Source: Myxococcales bacterium
GTDB taxonomy: Bacteria > Myxococcota_A > Polyangia > Nannocystales > Nannocystaceae
Assembly: GCA_014240065.1 (NCBI GenBank)
Contig: JAAZXR010000010.1
Coordinates: forward strand, 27,119 to 91,118
Length of the DNA: 64,000 nucleotides
Direction: 5' to 3'
The translations under genes were made by a program, and so were the position numbers. The notes beneath the pieces were generated by a model. The model was not told where the DNA came from, searched no databases, and saw only the letters and a list, made by a program, of their open reading frames with translations. Of the stretch, positions 7,965-16,737 are shown piece by piece (positions within the stretch are counted from its first letter, which is position 1; each line of letters begins with the position of its first letter).

Positions 7965-8869
7965 CCTCCACCTCCAATCGCCACTCCGCCGAGCAGCAGG
8001 CCAGAGATGACAAGCAACGCGACCGGCGCCGCGACGACGGCGTGCCCTTTGAATCCAAAGACGATGCGCGTGTCTCCGTCGAGAAAGTCTCCGTTGACAA
8101 AGACGCCGCCCCATCCTCCAAAACCCACCCCAAACTCAGCATTAAATCCCGCGTAGCGCTTGTCCGAGACGGCGTTGAAGACGCTGCTGCTCACCACTCC
8201 GAGCGTCGCGTCGAGATGAAAACCGTTGCGCCGCGGTCCGAGCCAGAGTTGATTCACCACGCCGAACCGAATCGCCCGCGTGTCGTCTTTCTCGTCGAAG
8301 GAGGTGTCATCGGTGCCCGGAAGCACCGAGCCGGAGCCGAGCGACCAGCTCACCACGGGACCCACAGCCCACGGGTGCCAAGTGCGCTTCGCGAGCGTGA
8401 TCGGGCGGAAGGTCACGCCGCCGCCGACCCGAAACTGGGTGTACGGCACGTCGAAGGCCTCGTCCGTCTCGATGGCGTTGACCCCAGCCCCCACGTCCAC
8501 CCACGACAGCAATGAGATCGAGCAGGTCGAATCCTCCACAAAGCAAAAATATCCCTTCGCCACGGAGAGCCGCGGGTAGGCCGGATACGGCGACGCGTAG
8601 CCCACCTCGTCGCCTGGCGCCACCATGAAGGTCGCCTCATGATTGGGCGGAGTCTCAGCCTCGTCGTCGTCTGTTGCTGAGGCCTCCGGCGCCTCGACGG
8701 TCGTGAGTGACGCGAACGCATCGACGGCGCTCCGCTCATCACTGGCCCGCGCCTCGGTCGGTGTGACGATCATCGGCAGCATCCCGACCACCGCGAGCAG
8801 GCAGTGGCCTCCCACCCAATCAATCTTTCCCGTCGGGGTCTGAGCGTGTCTTGCCTTCCTCGAACTCAC
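7961..8869 (-). CDS. Envelope protein of unknown function, beta-rich
   Basis: 302 residues. The N-terminus has a basic start, a hydrophobic stretch (CLLAVVGMLPMIVTPTEARA) consistent with a signal peptide, an acidic linker, then a beta-rich domain with many Gly and aromatic residues. A hydrophobic C-terminal segment (AVVAAPVALLVISGLLLGGV) ends it. Start chosen as GTG 8869 because the open frame beyond it is Arg-rich and unlike protein, and a TATATC hexamer lies 9 bases upstream. It is the first gene of a two-gene unit with its probable paralog at 6900-7964 (ATGA overlap). No family recognised. Roles could include an outer-membrane or surface-structure protein. Confidence 0.65.
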   Translation of the reverse strand: MSSRKARHAQTPTGKIDWVGGHCLLAVVGMLPMIVTPTEARASDERSAVDAFASLTTVEAPEASATDDDEAETPPNHEATFMVAPGDEVGYASPYPAYPRLSVAKGYFCFVEDSTCSISLLSWVDVGAGVNAIETDEAFDVPYTQFRVGGGVTFRPITLAKRTWHPWAVGPVVSWSLGSGSVLPGTDDTSFDEKDDTRAIRFGVVNQLWLGPRRNGFHLDATLGVVSSSVFNAVSDKRYAGFNAEFGVGFGGWGGVFVNGDFLDGDTRIVFGFKGHAVVAAPVALLVISGLLLGGVAIGGGG

Positions 8870-8925
8870 CGGATCGAAGATATAACATGATCGATCACAG
8901 GAATGATCCGCGCCGCCAATTCGAC

Positions 8926-9876
8926 CTAGGCCGCGGAGGGCCCGGTGCGCGCCTCTTCGTCCGCGAGCACCCGCCGATAGGAGCGCTCGAGGAGGGTCTC
9001 GGCCGTGTCGAAGCGCTCCGATCCCGCCCAGTCGGACCGTCGAAGCGAGAGCGTGCCGACGCCGACAAAGACGCTCCGCGCAATCTCCGCGGGCGCACGT
9101 GCCCGAATTCTTAGCGCGACAGCGTGTGCGCCCGTTTCGCCGGCGTACGGGAGCACGACGAGACTCCACGAAAACTCGGGATGCAGCGGCACCGCGAGCG
9201 CGGCGATCGTGACCTCCCCTGGGTCGAGACCGGCGCGTCCTATCTCCCGAGCGACCGCCAATGCACCGACTCGGTCGGTGCTCCTCAAGACCGGGGAGAT
9301 CCACGCGTCCCGCGTCTCATAGGTCAAACCAAGCGGCGCCTTCACCAGCACCGCCGAGAGTTTCTCTCCGTCGCGGTTGGCACGCCTGGTCTCGTGACTG
9401 AGGAACTGCAGGATCGCCCGATGGTCGAGCACGAGGTCGGCCGCGCTGCCCCATCGGCCTGACGAGCCCGAGGCGGCGTCTTCCATGGCGCGAAGCTGCT
9501 TCGCCCGCGTTCGATCCCGCAAAATCATCGCGGTCGGCGTTTCTTGCAAACGATCCACAACGGAGCGCTCAGTTTGACGCTGCGACGGTAACCGCAGGCA
9601 CTTCACGTCGCAACCATCGACCTCATCGGTGGTTCCCGGACAGCTGACGGTCTCGCCGGCGAAAAGGAGCGTGGCGTCGTCACGGTTGATGTCGAGGAAC
9701 CTCGTGATGATGGTGTGACTCGACTTGCCAATCAACACACGCGACCGCACGCCCAAGTACCGGCAGGCCGCCGCGTTGCAAAACACGACCCGGTCTGACT
9801 CGTCGAAAATAAGCACGCCATCATCGATGGCGTCACAGACGATCTGAAGACCCATCGTGCCTAATTCCAGCGCCAT
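8926..9876 (-). CDS. PAS-domain protein with degenerate GGDEF-like C-terminal half
   Basis: About 316 residues. An N-terminal PAS domain (about residues 10-115, with IDDGVLIFDESDRVVFCNAA) is a likely sensor. The C-terminal half (about 165-316) follows the order of a GGDEF domain: LDHRAILQFLSHETRRANR, then RSTDRVG, then an EF...LVVLP segment, then VGVGTLS. However, the GGDEF signature is replaced by residues around LHPEF. It is therefore unlikely to make cyclic di-GMP and may be a nucleotide-binding receptor or structural relic. The start is uncertain: ATG 9876 puts the PAS domain close to the N-terminus, while an in-frame ATG at 9960 would add 28 unconserved residues. Divergent from the symporter gene. 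Confidence 0.7.
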   Translation of the reverse strand: MALELGTMGLQIVCDAIDDGVLIFDESDRVVFCNAAACRYLGVRSRVLIGKSSHTIITRFLDINRDDATLLFAGETVSCPGTTDEVDGCDVKCLRLPSQRQTERSVVDRLQETPTAMILRDRTRAKQLRAMEDAASGSSGRWGSAADLVLDHRAILQFLSHETRRANRDGEKLSAVLVKAPLGLTYETRDAWISPVLRSTDRVGALAVAREIGRAGLDPGEVTIAALAVPLHPEFSWSLVVLPYAGETGAHAVALRIRARAPAEIARSVFVGVGTLSLRRSDWAGSERFDTAETLLERSYRRVLADEEARTGPSAA

Positions 9877-10167
9877 CCAAAGGAAGACATCGCCCGATCT
9901 GGGATCGATCTGTAGAGGGACTCCCCAATTTGAAGGGATGTGTGATTTCGTGCATGCCACGCCGCGGAGCCGACCCGAGAAACCCCGGCATCACGATTTG
10001 TGACGCGCCGCGCTATTTCGCTGCCCTGCGCCTCCAGGCCAGCCCTCGCGCCATCGAGTCCCTGTCCAAAAGCGAGACACGGCGTCCGCTCGAGGCGCGC
10101 TCCTCAACCCGTCTGGTGGCACACCGTAGTACAATGACCCATCGACGCGACGCCGACCACGCCCCGC

Positions 10168-11697
10168 ATGAGTGAAGCCGAGGCGCAATTTGATGCGCGT
10201 CGTCGCGCATTTGGACGCTGGTTCGGTCCGCTCGCGGCGTTGATTATCGGGCTCGCTCCACTCGATCTGGAGACCGACGCGCACCGCTTGGCCGCGATTT
10301 GTGTCTTGGTCGTGCTCTGGTGGATCACCGAGGCGATTCCCCTCGCCGTGACCGCCGTCGTTGGACCCGCGCTGTGCGTGTTGATGGGCGTCGCCGACGC
10401 GAAGTCGGCGTTCCAAGGCTTCGCGCACCCGCTCATCTTTTTGTTCCTCGGAGGATTCATCCTCGCCCGCGCCCTCTCCGTATGCGAGGTCGATCGGCGG
10501 ATCACCTTGTGGCTGCTGTCGCGCCCGTGGATCGGCGGCCGCCCGGCGCGCGCCTTTGGTGCCGTCACCCTGATCACCTGGGGCTTTTCCATGTGGGTCT
10601 CCAACACAGCGACCACCGCGATGATGTTGCCGATCGCGCTCGGGCTCGCGCGCACCCTCGGTCGCCACCTGCCCGACACAGACGAGACCGTCGCCGCCAT
10701 GTCTCGTTGGACCGAAGGGCTGATGATCACCTTGGCCTACGCCGCCTCGCTCGGTGGCGTCGCCACCCCGGTGGGCACCGCCCCCAATATGATCGCGATC
10801 GAGCAGATCGAATCGCAGCTCGGACAAAGGATCGATTTCGTCCAATGGATGGCCTTCGCCTTCCCGGTGAGCGCCTGCTCCGTTTTGCTGCTGCTGTTCT
10901 TGTCGCTCCGTCGATTTCCCGCCCCCGTCGCCTTCGTGGACGGACTCACAGACGAGCTGTCCGACGCCCTCCGCGCGCTCGGGCCGATTCGCCCGGCCCA
11001 GCGCCGTGTGGTGGCGGTGTTCGCGGCCACGGTGCTCGGATGGCTCACGCCCGCGGCCTTGAGAATCCTCGACCCCGGCGGTCCCCTCGCGCAATGGGGG
11101 CGCGCCCACATGCATGAAGGGGTGGTCGCGATGTTGGGGGTCGCGGCCTTGTTCCTCCTCCCGGGCGACGCGAAGTCCACGCCCGCCCCCCACGAGCGCG
11201 GGACCCCGCGCTTGATCACGTGGCGCCAGGCGGTCGACATCGACTGGGGGACCTTGCTGCTGCTCGGCGGCGGCTTCGCCATGAGCGGCATGGTCTTCGA
11301 GACGGGCCTCGCGGACGCCATCGCCCGCGGCGTCCTCCAAGACGGCGGCCTGCCTGGAGGCGCCCCCGTGCTGATGTTCGCCGCGGTCGGGCTGGTGATC
11401 TATCTAACCGAGGTCGCGTCGAACACCGCGACGACCAACATGATGCTGCCCGTGCTGATCCCCATCGCCGTCGCCGCCGGCTTCGACGCCCGCCTCGTGG
11501 CTGTGGGGGTCGCCATCGCCGCGAGCTGCGCGTTCATGCTCCCGGTCTCCACCCCACCCAACGCCATCGCCTACGGCTCCGGCCGCGTGCGCATCGTGAC
11601 CATGGTTCGCTACGGCGCCCGCCTCGATCTCATCGGGCTCGTCGCGCTCTGGCTGTTCAGCCTGTACGTCCTCCCGGCGCTGTTGCCGTCGACGTAG
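10168..11697 (+). CDS. DASS (SLC13)-family sodium/anion symporter
   Basis: A 509-residue inner-membrane protein with about 11-13 hydrophobic segments, the normal size for divalent anion:sodium symporters such as those for dicarboxylates, sulfate or phosphate. Two inverted-repeat signatures are visible: SNTATTAMMLPIA (about residue 145) and SNTATTNMMLPVLIPIA (about 415). Each is followed by a PxGTAPN/STPPNA-type motif that forms the sodium and anion sites. Substrate cannot be assigned. A TACAAT hexamer at 10130-10135 may be its -10 box. It is divergent from the PAS gene and converges with recQ, whose stop is 4 bases away. Confidence 0.9.
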   Translation: MSEAEAQFDARRRAFGRWFGPLAALIIGLAPLDLETDAHRLAAICVLVVLWWITEAIPLAVTAVVGPALCVLMGVADAKSAFQGFAHPLIFLFLGGFILARALSVCEVDRRITLWLLSRPWIGGRPARAFGAVTLITWGFSMWVSNTATTAMMLPIALGLARTLGRHLPDTDETVAAMSRWTEGLMITLAYAASLGGVATPVGTAPNMIAIEQIESQLGQRIDFVQWMAFAFPVSACSVLLLLFLSLRRFPAPVAFVDGLTDELSDALRALGPIRPAQRRVVAVFAATVLGWLTPAALRILDPGGPLAQWGRAHMHEGVVAMLGVAALFLLPGDAKSTPAPHERGTPRLITWRQAVDIDWGTLLLLGGGFAMSGMVFETGLADAIARGVLQDGGLPGGAPVLMFAAVGLVIYLTEVASNTATTNMMLPVLIPIAVAAGFDARLVAVGVAIAASCAFMLPVSTPPNAIAYGSGRVRIVTMVRYGARLDLIGLVALWLFSLYVLPALLPST

Positions 11698-11701
11698 ATC
11701 C

Positions 11702-13621
11702 TCACGACGCCGCGTCGGCGACCACGCCCAAGATCCCCTCGCCAAAGCGCGCCGCCTTCGCCGGGCCGATCCCATGGGCCTGGAGCAGCTCGTCCATGTC
11801 CCGAGGTTTCAGCGCCGCCACCTCGCGGAGCGTCCGATCACTCGCGACGACGTACGGCGGCACGGCGTGCGCGCGTGAGACCTCCAGGCGATGCACGCGC
11901 AAGGCCTCAAACAGCTCGGCGGCCTCTGGCCCAAGCTCGATGGGATCTTGCCTGCGATCCGCCGAGGGCCGCCCGGCCGCTCGCGAGCGCCTGCCCGGCT
12001 TTGAGCTCAAGGGTGGCAGCGAGATGGATCCGGACATCGTGCCCCGCATCACCGCGCCTCCCTCGTCTGTCAGCAACACCATCGGATGATCGCCCGTGGT
12101 GAACGACACCCACCCAGCCGACACGCACCGTCGCCCCAGCCGTGTCAGCCACGCCTCGGCGAACTCTTGAAGCGCCCCGAAGGTCCGCACCTCGTCGAGT
12201 CCGTATCGGCTGAGGCGAGGATCTTGGGTCCCCTTGGCGAGACGTACGGCGGCGCCGAGCCCCAAGCGCCCGTGACAGCGGGCCACCGCGCTCAGCAGTT
12301 TGCGCACCACGAGGGCGGAATCCTCCGTGGACATGTCCGCGCTCTCCACCCTCCCCTCACACACGTCGCAGCGTCCGCAGCCGCCGAGCACCTCCGCCTC
12401 GTCACCGAAATAGCGCAAGATCCCGTCGTGCCGGCACGAGCCGCTGTCGGCCCATCTCATGAGCTCAAGGAAGGTGCTCCACTTGTGCTCGACCATCTCT
12501 GGGTCGGGCGCGCGACCGTCGACGTCAAGCTCAAGCAGGCGCCGCCGAAGCGGGAAGTCCTGCGTCGAGGTCATCAGCAAGCCGACCGCGGGCTCGCCGT
12601 CTCGACCCGCGCGGCCCACCTCTTGGTAGTAGGCCTCGATGGATCCCGGCGGACCCAAATGCACCACGGCCCGGACGTCGGCGCGATCGATCCCCATGCC
12701 GAAGGCGTTGGTCGCCACGACCACCTCGAGCTTGCCCGCCGAAAATCGCTCGCTGACCTTGGCGCGCTTCGACGCGCTCAGGCCCGCGTGGTAGACCGCC
12801 GCCTTCCATCCGAGCGACTTGAGGCGCTCTCCCTCGGCGTCCGCCTTGCGCCGGGTCGGCGCGTAAATGATCACCGCCCCTGAACCCGCGAGGGCACGCC
12901 CCGTGGGAGCCTCAAGGACCTCCGCGAGCACGGCGTCCACGCGCGCCCTTGCCTCGCGGATACCCGAGACCTCCACCGCGCGTAAGGCCAGGTTCGGCCG
13001 CGCAAAACCGTGGATTAGCTGTGGCGTGTCCGCGCCAAGGCCGAGCTTGGCCACGATCTCATCACGCACCACCGGCGTCGCCGTCGCGGTACAGGCGAGC
13101 ACCCGCGGGTTGCCCGGGAAGGCGTCCAGGAATTCGCCGATCTGCAGGTAATCGGGGCGAAAATCGTGCCCCCACTCGCTGATGCAGTGGGCCTCGTCGA
13201 TGGCCACGAGCGGGCAGCCCATCTCAGCCAACATCCCCCGAAAGCCCGGATAGCTCAGCCGCTCTGGCGCCACGTACAAAAGATCGTAGCCGCCCTCGCG
13301 CGCATTGCGCATTCGATGACGAAGCTCGTCGCTGTCGAGGGTCGAGGCGAGATAGGTGCACGAGACCCCTCGCCGGGACAGCGCGCTCACTTGATCCTCC
13401 ATCAACGAGATCAGGGGACAGACCACCAAGGTCGTCCCCTCCAACAACAACGCGGGCAGCTGATAGGTCAGGCTCTTCCCACCGCCCGTGGGGGCCACCA
13501 AAAGCACCCTATTGCGCGAAAAAAGCTGCTCCACAGCCTCTCGCTGGCCACGGCGGAACGATTCGAAGCCGAGTGTGGCCAACGCCGCGTCCATCTGTTC
13601 CAGCGCCGCTGCGTCCCTCAC
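11702..13621 (-). CDS. recQ: RecQ-family ATP-dependent DNA helicase
   Basis: About 639 residues. The 3'-5' superfamily-2 helicase core has motif 0/I (LGFESFRRGQ; APTGGGKS), motif II VAIDEAHCISEWGHDFRP with the aromatic-rich loop of RecQ, and the QEVGRAGRDG arginine-finger motif. A RecQ zinc-binding domain follows (one Cys in SCRHDG, then CGRCDVC). A winged-helix region and a C-terminal HRDC-like helical domain (MDELLQAHGIGPAKAARFG) complete the classic layout. It acts in recombination repair and fork restart. I start it at GTG 13621, since a TATAGC hexamer lies just upstream (13626-13631) with an ACGCAA/TTGCGT box 19 bases further; ATG 13594 is an alternative. Divergent from the Cys-rich lipoprotein. 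Confidence 0.92.
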   Translation of the reverse strand: MRDAAALEQMDAALATLGFESFRRGQREAVEQLFSRNRVLLVAPTGGGKSLTYQLPALLLEGTTLVVCPLISLMEDQVSALSRRGVSCTYLASTLDSDELRHRMRNAREGGYDLLYVAPERLSYPGFRGMLAEMGCPLVAIDEAHCISEWGHDFRPDYLQIGEFLDAFPGNPRVLACTATATPVVRDEIVAKLGLGADTPQLIHGFARPNLALRAVEVSGIREARARVDAVLAEVLEAPTGRALAGSGAVIIYAPTRRKADAEGERLKSLGWKAAVYHAGLSASKRAKVSERFSAGKLEVVVATNAFGMGIDRADVRAVVHLGPPGSIEAYYQEVGRAGRDGEPAVGLLMTSTQDFPLRRRLLELDVDGRAPDPEMVEHKWSTFLELMRWADSGSCRHDGILRYFGDEAEVLGGCGRCDVCEGRVESADMSTEDSALVVRKLLSAVARCHGRLGLGAAVRLAKGTQDPRLSRYGLDEVRTFGALQEFAEAWLTRLGRRCVSAGWVSFTTGDHPMVLLTDEGGAVMRGTMSGSISLPPLSSKPGRRSRAAGRPSADRRQDPIELGPEAAELFEALRVHRLEVSRAHAVPPYVVASDRTLREVAALKPRDMDELLQAHGIGPAKAARFGEGILGVVADAAS

Positions 13622-13761
13622 AGGAGCTATATCCGCCTTTTCAAGTGGGGACGCAAGGGAGATCTTGGGATCGGCGCTGTCGCGTGTGTTCACACGAGCG
13701 ACACACAACAACAACATTCCCTCCACGATCGCCGGGTACGAAGGGTCCAGGAAACGTACGC

Positions 13762-14361
13762 ATGCGCTCGCTCATCGCCCCAATCGCCCTCCTCTGCCTG
13801 CTCCCCGGCTGTGAAGTCCGTGAGGTCGCTACGCCGACCGCCGACCGGTTTGACGCGTGTGAAATTGGTTTCGAGTGCGCGCTCGACTGTGAGCTCCCCA
13901 TGGATTCGCTCGAAGAGCTCGGCTGCGGACCTGGCGACTTCAGCTCCGAGGCGCCCTTTTGCGACCTCGAAGACGACTGCGCCGACGCCAAGAGCAACTG
14001 CTACGCCGCATGCGAAGCGGACTACCCGCCGAGCGAGGGCGCTGTCCCGCAAGGGCAAGTCGACTGCAAGATCGAATGTTCCGACAATTTCGGGAATGAC
14101 TCGTCCTGCAAGACCGACTTCCAAGCGTGGCTCGGCGAGCGCGAGGCGGTCCTCAATCCCTATCGCGTGTGTCTGTCACCTTGCGAAGGCCGCCCCACGC
14201 GGGTCGACTGCGATGCAGGCCAAGAAGACCGCTGCGATCCGGTGATGTACGCGCGCCACCTCGGCGTGGAGATGGTCGAGGCCTGCATCCTTGGAGACGA
14301 TGACGCATGCGCGTGGCGCTGCGACGATCCAATCCACGGCTTCCCCACCCTCGAGCGTTGA
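13762..14361 (+). CDS. Cysteine-rich lipoprotein of unknown function
   Basis: 199 residues. The N-terminus MRSLIAPIALLCLLPGC is a clear lipoprotein signal with the lipidated Cys at residue 17. The mature part contains about 18 further Cys residues in patterns such as CxxxCxxxC, and is acidic. This suggests a compact, disulfide-bonded secreted domain anchored in a membrane facing the periplasm or outside. No named family recognised. The ATG at 13762 is preceded by an AGGA-type Shine-Dalgarno. Divergent from recQ. Confidence 0.75.
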   Translation: MRSLIAPIALLCLLPGCEVREVATPTADRFDACEIGFECALDCELPMDSLEELGCGPGDFSSEAPFCDLEDDCADAKSNCYAACEADYPPSEGAVPQGQVDCKIECSDNFGNDSSCKTDFQAWLGEREAVLNPYRVCLSPCEGRPTRVDCDAGQEDRCDPVMYARHLGVEMVEACILGDDDACAWRCDDPIHGFPTLER

Positions 14362-14521
14362 TGACGATCCGGTCGTGACCGCGGCGCCGCAGCCCGCGCC
14401 GGTCGCCCACAACATCACCCACGTCGAGCGACGCAAAACGTCCCGGCCGCCAAAGAACAGCGGTCACTGTACCGAGGGGGCTCGCGCCCGGCTCCGGCTG
14501 CGCGGCGTTGAAGCGCCCGGC

Positions 14522-14550
14522 TTGCCCACGGTCAACCCTCGTGCGACGCT
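14522..14550 (+). promoter_or_regulatory. Predicted leaderless promoter
   Basis: TTGCCC (14522-14527), 17-base spacer, GACGCT (14545-14550), then 6 bases to the GTG start at 14557. Same geometry as the other leaderless-type promoters in this window. Confidence 0.5.
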
Positions 14551-14556
14551 CGGTGC

Positions 14557-14802
14557 GTGGACGGATCGGACGACGACAGCAACGAGACCAACGACGAGCT
14601 CACGGAAGCCACCGAGCGCACGCGCGCGCTTCGAAAGATGATGCTCGTGCTCCTCGTGGGGTTGGTGGTGCTCCGTCAATTTGGAATCGTCGCCGTCCCC
14701 ACCTGGGTCATCATGGTGATCGCGTTAATCGCATCCCTGCTCCCCATGCTGTCCCTCGCCCAGGCGATGGCGACCAAGATGCCGCCAGACACCCGCGCCT
14801 GA
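14557..14802 (+). CDS. Small membrane protein of unknown function
   Basis: 81 residues. An acidic, charged N-terminus (about 1-27) is followed by two hydrophobic helices (MMLVLLVGLVVLRQFGIV and WVIMVIALIASLLPML) and a short tail. The start is a GTG placed 6 bases after a predicted -10 box. No family recognised. It converges with the M49-like lipoprotein gene; the stops are 11 bases apart. Confidence 0.6.
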   Translation: MDGSDDDSNETNDELTEATERTRALRKMMLVLLVGLVVLRQFGIVAVPTWVIMVIALIASLLPMLSLAQAMATKMPPDTRA

Positions 14803-14813
14803 CGAGGCGCCCC

Positions 14814-16559
14814 TTAGCGGGGTCCGGTCTCGCCCGCCGCCGGATAGGACGGCCGTAAGTCCACGGGGATCCCCTCAAGCTTCCCAAGGGCCGCCTCCAT
14901 CGGCGTGGACATCACCCCGTACTTGTTCAAGAACTCCTCCACCGCCTTGGCGTCTCCGTTGTGCTGCATCACACACACATCCTTGACGAGCGCCGTGATC
15001 GATTTTTCAAGCTGCGCGAGGTCCACCTTGAAGCGACCCGTCCCCTCGTCGATGCTGGCCGCGCCTTCTTCGAGGAACCGATTGATCTGGAACGCCGCGC
15101 CCTTGCCGTGCGCCTCCGCCACTCCAAACCGCACGCTGCGGAACAGCCCCGCGAAGTAGCTGATCAGCAGCTGGTCCTTGAACTCCGCTGGGAACAGGCC
15201 GCGCTCGATCATGTAGAGGATATTGTAGGCGCCCATCACGTCGGCCTTCCCCTCCTCGAGCGGCGAGTACAAGCTCCCGAGCGCCATCCGCACCTCGACC
15301 TTCTCCCCGTCTCGCTCCGTGAAGGCAGGACCGAGGCTGTGGGAGAGCTCGTGGAACAGCGTCTCGTTGAAGAACGCGTCCCCGGAGAGCAGGGGCAGCT
15401 GCGACTCGTCGATGATGCGGCTCGCGAGCGGGCGCAAGATCACGTCGAACTTCACCTTGATGATGTTGCGGAGCATCACTTTCTTCGCGCCCTTCTCTTT
15501 GCGGACGCGCTCGTCATTGGGGAGGTTGAAGGCGATGGTCTGCACGCTCTTGCGGGCGTCGCCTGAGGTGTAGACGATGTCCACGACACGGATCGGGCTC
15601 TCCGCCCCGCGGACCGTCTTCATCTCGTCTGGGATCGGGAGGTTGCGCTCCATGTCGGGCAGCAGCTCCTTGTAGCGCGCGAGCTTCTTGGAGGCGTCGG
15701 GATCGGCGACGGTGACGAAGGCCTCGAACGCCGCCTTCGCGCCCCCGAGCTCGTCCTCGTAGGTCTCGTAGGGTCCGATGGTGATCTCCACCGGAGAGTC
15801 GAGGTCCATCCAGTCCTTGTCGCTTTGGTAGTAGTCGTCGGAGCGGAACCCCGCCGCGCGCGATCGGAGGAACGTGGCGAGACTCGCGTTCTTGGTCATC
15901 CCCGCCGCCGCCTCCAGATGCTTGGCGGCGGGCTCGAGCCACTCCTTAAACGCCTCGCTGTAGGGCACAGCCTTGAGCGCCTCGCCGTCCCGCACCACCA
16001 GCGTAAACAGCCCCTCGAGCGCCTCTCGTTGATCGGGGTGGGCCTTGACGTAGGCGTCCAACCCCGCCTTGTCGAGATCCTCGGGATAGTAGCCGGCGCC
16101 CACCGGTCGGGGCGTCGCGATCGCGAAGGGGGCGAAATGATCTTGCCGATCCCACGGGCCACGCATGACCCGGTAATAGGCGAGCGCCGCCTTGCTCGCC
16201 CCGTCGTCACGGGCCGCGAGCGCCGCCTCGAACGCCGGGTTGAGCGCCCACGCTTGTCGATCAAAGATGGGATCGAGCAGCTTGGCCGCCTCGATCAGCT
16301 CCTTGAGCGCCGCCTGATCCCCAGCGCTCAGATGATCGGTCTTCGCGGTCAACTCGACCGGCGCGAACTGGGCGAGCTTCGCTTTGAGCGCCGCCACATC
16401 CCCCACTGCGATCTCCGGCATGCGCGGTGTCAAAACCTCGGGCGCTTTCGCCTCCTCTTTCGCCGCTGGCGCAGGCTTCGCCTCCCCCGAATCAGCCGGC
16501 TTCGAACAACCAAGCAGCAACAACACAGACAACGACGTAGAGAGGGTTCGTGGGTACAT
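14814..16559 (-). CDS. M49-like zinc metallopeptidase lipoprotein
   Basis: 581 residues. The N-terminus (MYPRTLSTSLSVLLLLGC) is a lipoprotein signal, followed by an Ala/Glu/Pro linker and a large mostly helical domain. The zinc site is visible as HELSHSLGP (about residue 430), with a downstream EEGKADVMG motif supplying a third ligand. This arrangement resembles the dipeptidyl-peptidase III (M49) group, where HExxGH and an EExxxD/E helix pair. Here the spacing is HExxH, as in bacterial M49-like proteins. It probably cleaves peptides at the cell surface or in the periplasm. Start chosen at ATG 16559, preceded by GAAGGA; the frame extends to 16637 but the added residues would bury the signal peptide. 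Confidence 0.78.
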   Translation of the reverse strand: MYPRTLSTSLSVLLLLGCSKPADSGEAKPAPAAKEEAKAPEVLTPRMPEIAVGDVAALKAKLAQFAPVELTAKTDHLSAGDQAALKELIEAAKLLDPIFDRQAWALNPAFEAALAARDDGASKAALAYYRVMRGPWDRQDHFAPFAIATPRPVGAGYYPEDLDKAGLDAYVKAHPDQREALEGLFTLVVRDGEALKAVPYSEAFKEWLEPAAKHLEAAAGMTKNASLATFLRSRAAGFRSDDYYQSDKDWMDLDSPVEITIGPYETYEDELGGAKAAFEAFVTVADPDASKKLARYKELLPDMERNLPIPDEMKTVRGAESPIRVVDIVYTSGDARKSVQTIAFNLPNDERVRKEKGAKKVMLRNIIKVKFDVILRPLASRIIDESQLPLLSGDAFFNETLFHELSHSLGPAFTERDGEKVEVRMALGSLYSPLEEGKADVMGAYNILYMIERGLFPAEFKDQLLISYFAGLFRSVRFGVAEAHGKGAAFQINRFLEEGAASIDEGTGRFKVDLAQLEKSITALVKDVCVMQHNGDAKAVEEFLNKYGVMSTPMEAALGKLEGIPVDLRPSYPAAGETGPR

Positions 16560-16703
16560 GTTCAAAAGTCCTTCGGGCGCGATCTCCAGCGCCTCGCGCA
16601 TACTAGCGATTCCCGACAGCGGTGACGAGGACCCCACCCGAAGTTCTCTTCGTCGGGTAGCTTACCGCTAGTACAGGGGCCATCAGGACCCTCCACGAGC
16701 GTA

Positions 16704-16732
16704 TTGAACGGACGTCGTGACGTTGCTACCGT
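16704..16732 (+). promoter_or_regulatory. Predicted leaderless promoter
   Basis: TTGAAC (16704-16709), 17-base spacer, TACCGT (16727-16732), then 5 bases to the ATG at 16738. This is the clearest sigma-70-like example in the window, and it fixes the start of the downstream gene. Confidence 0.6.
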
Positions 16733-16737
16733 GCCGC

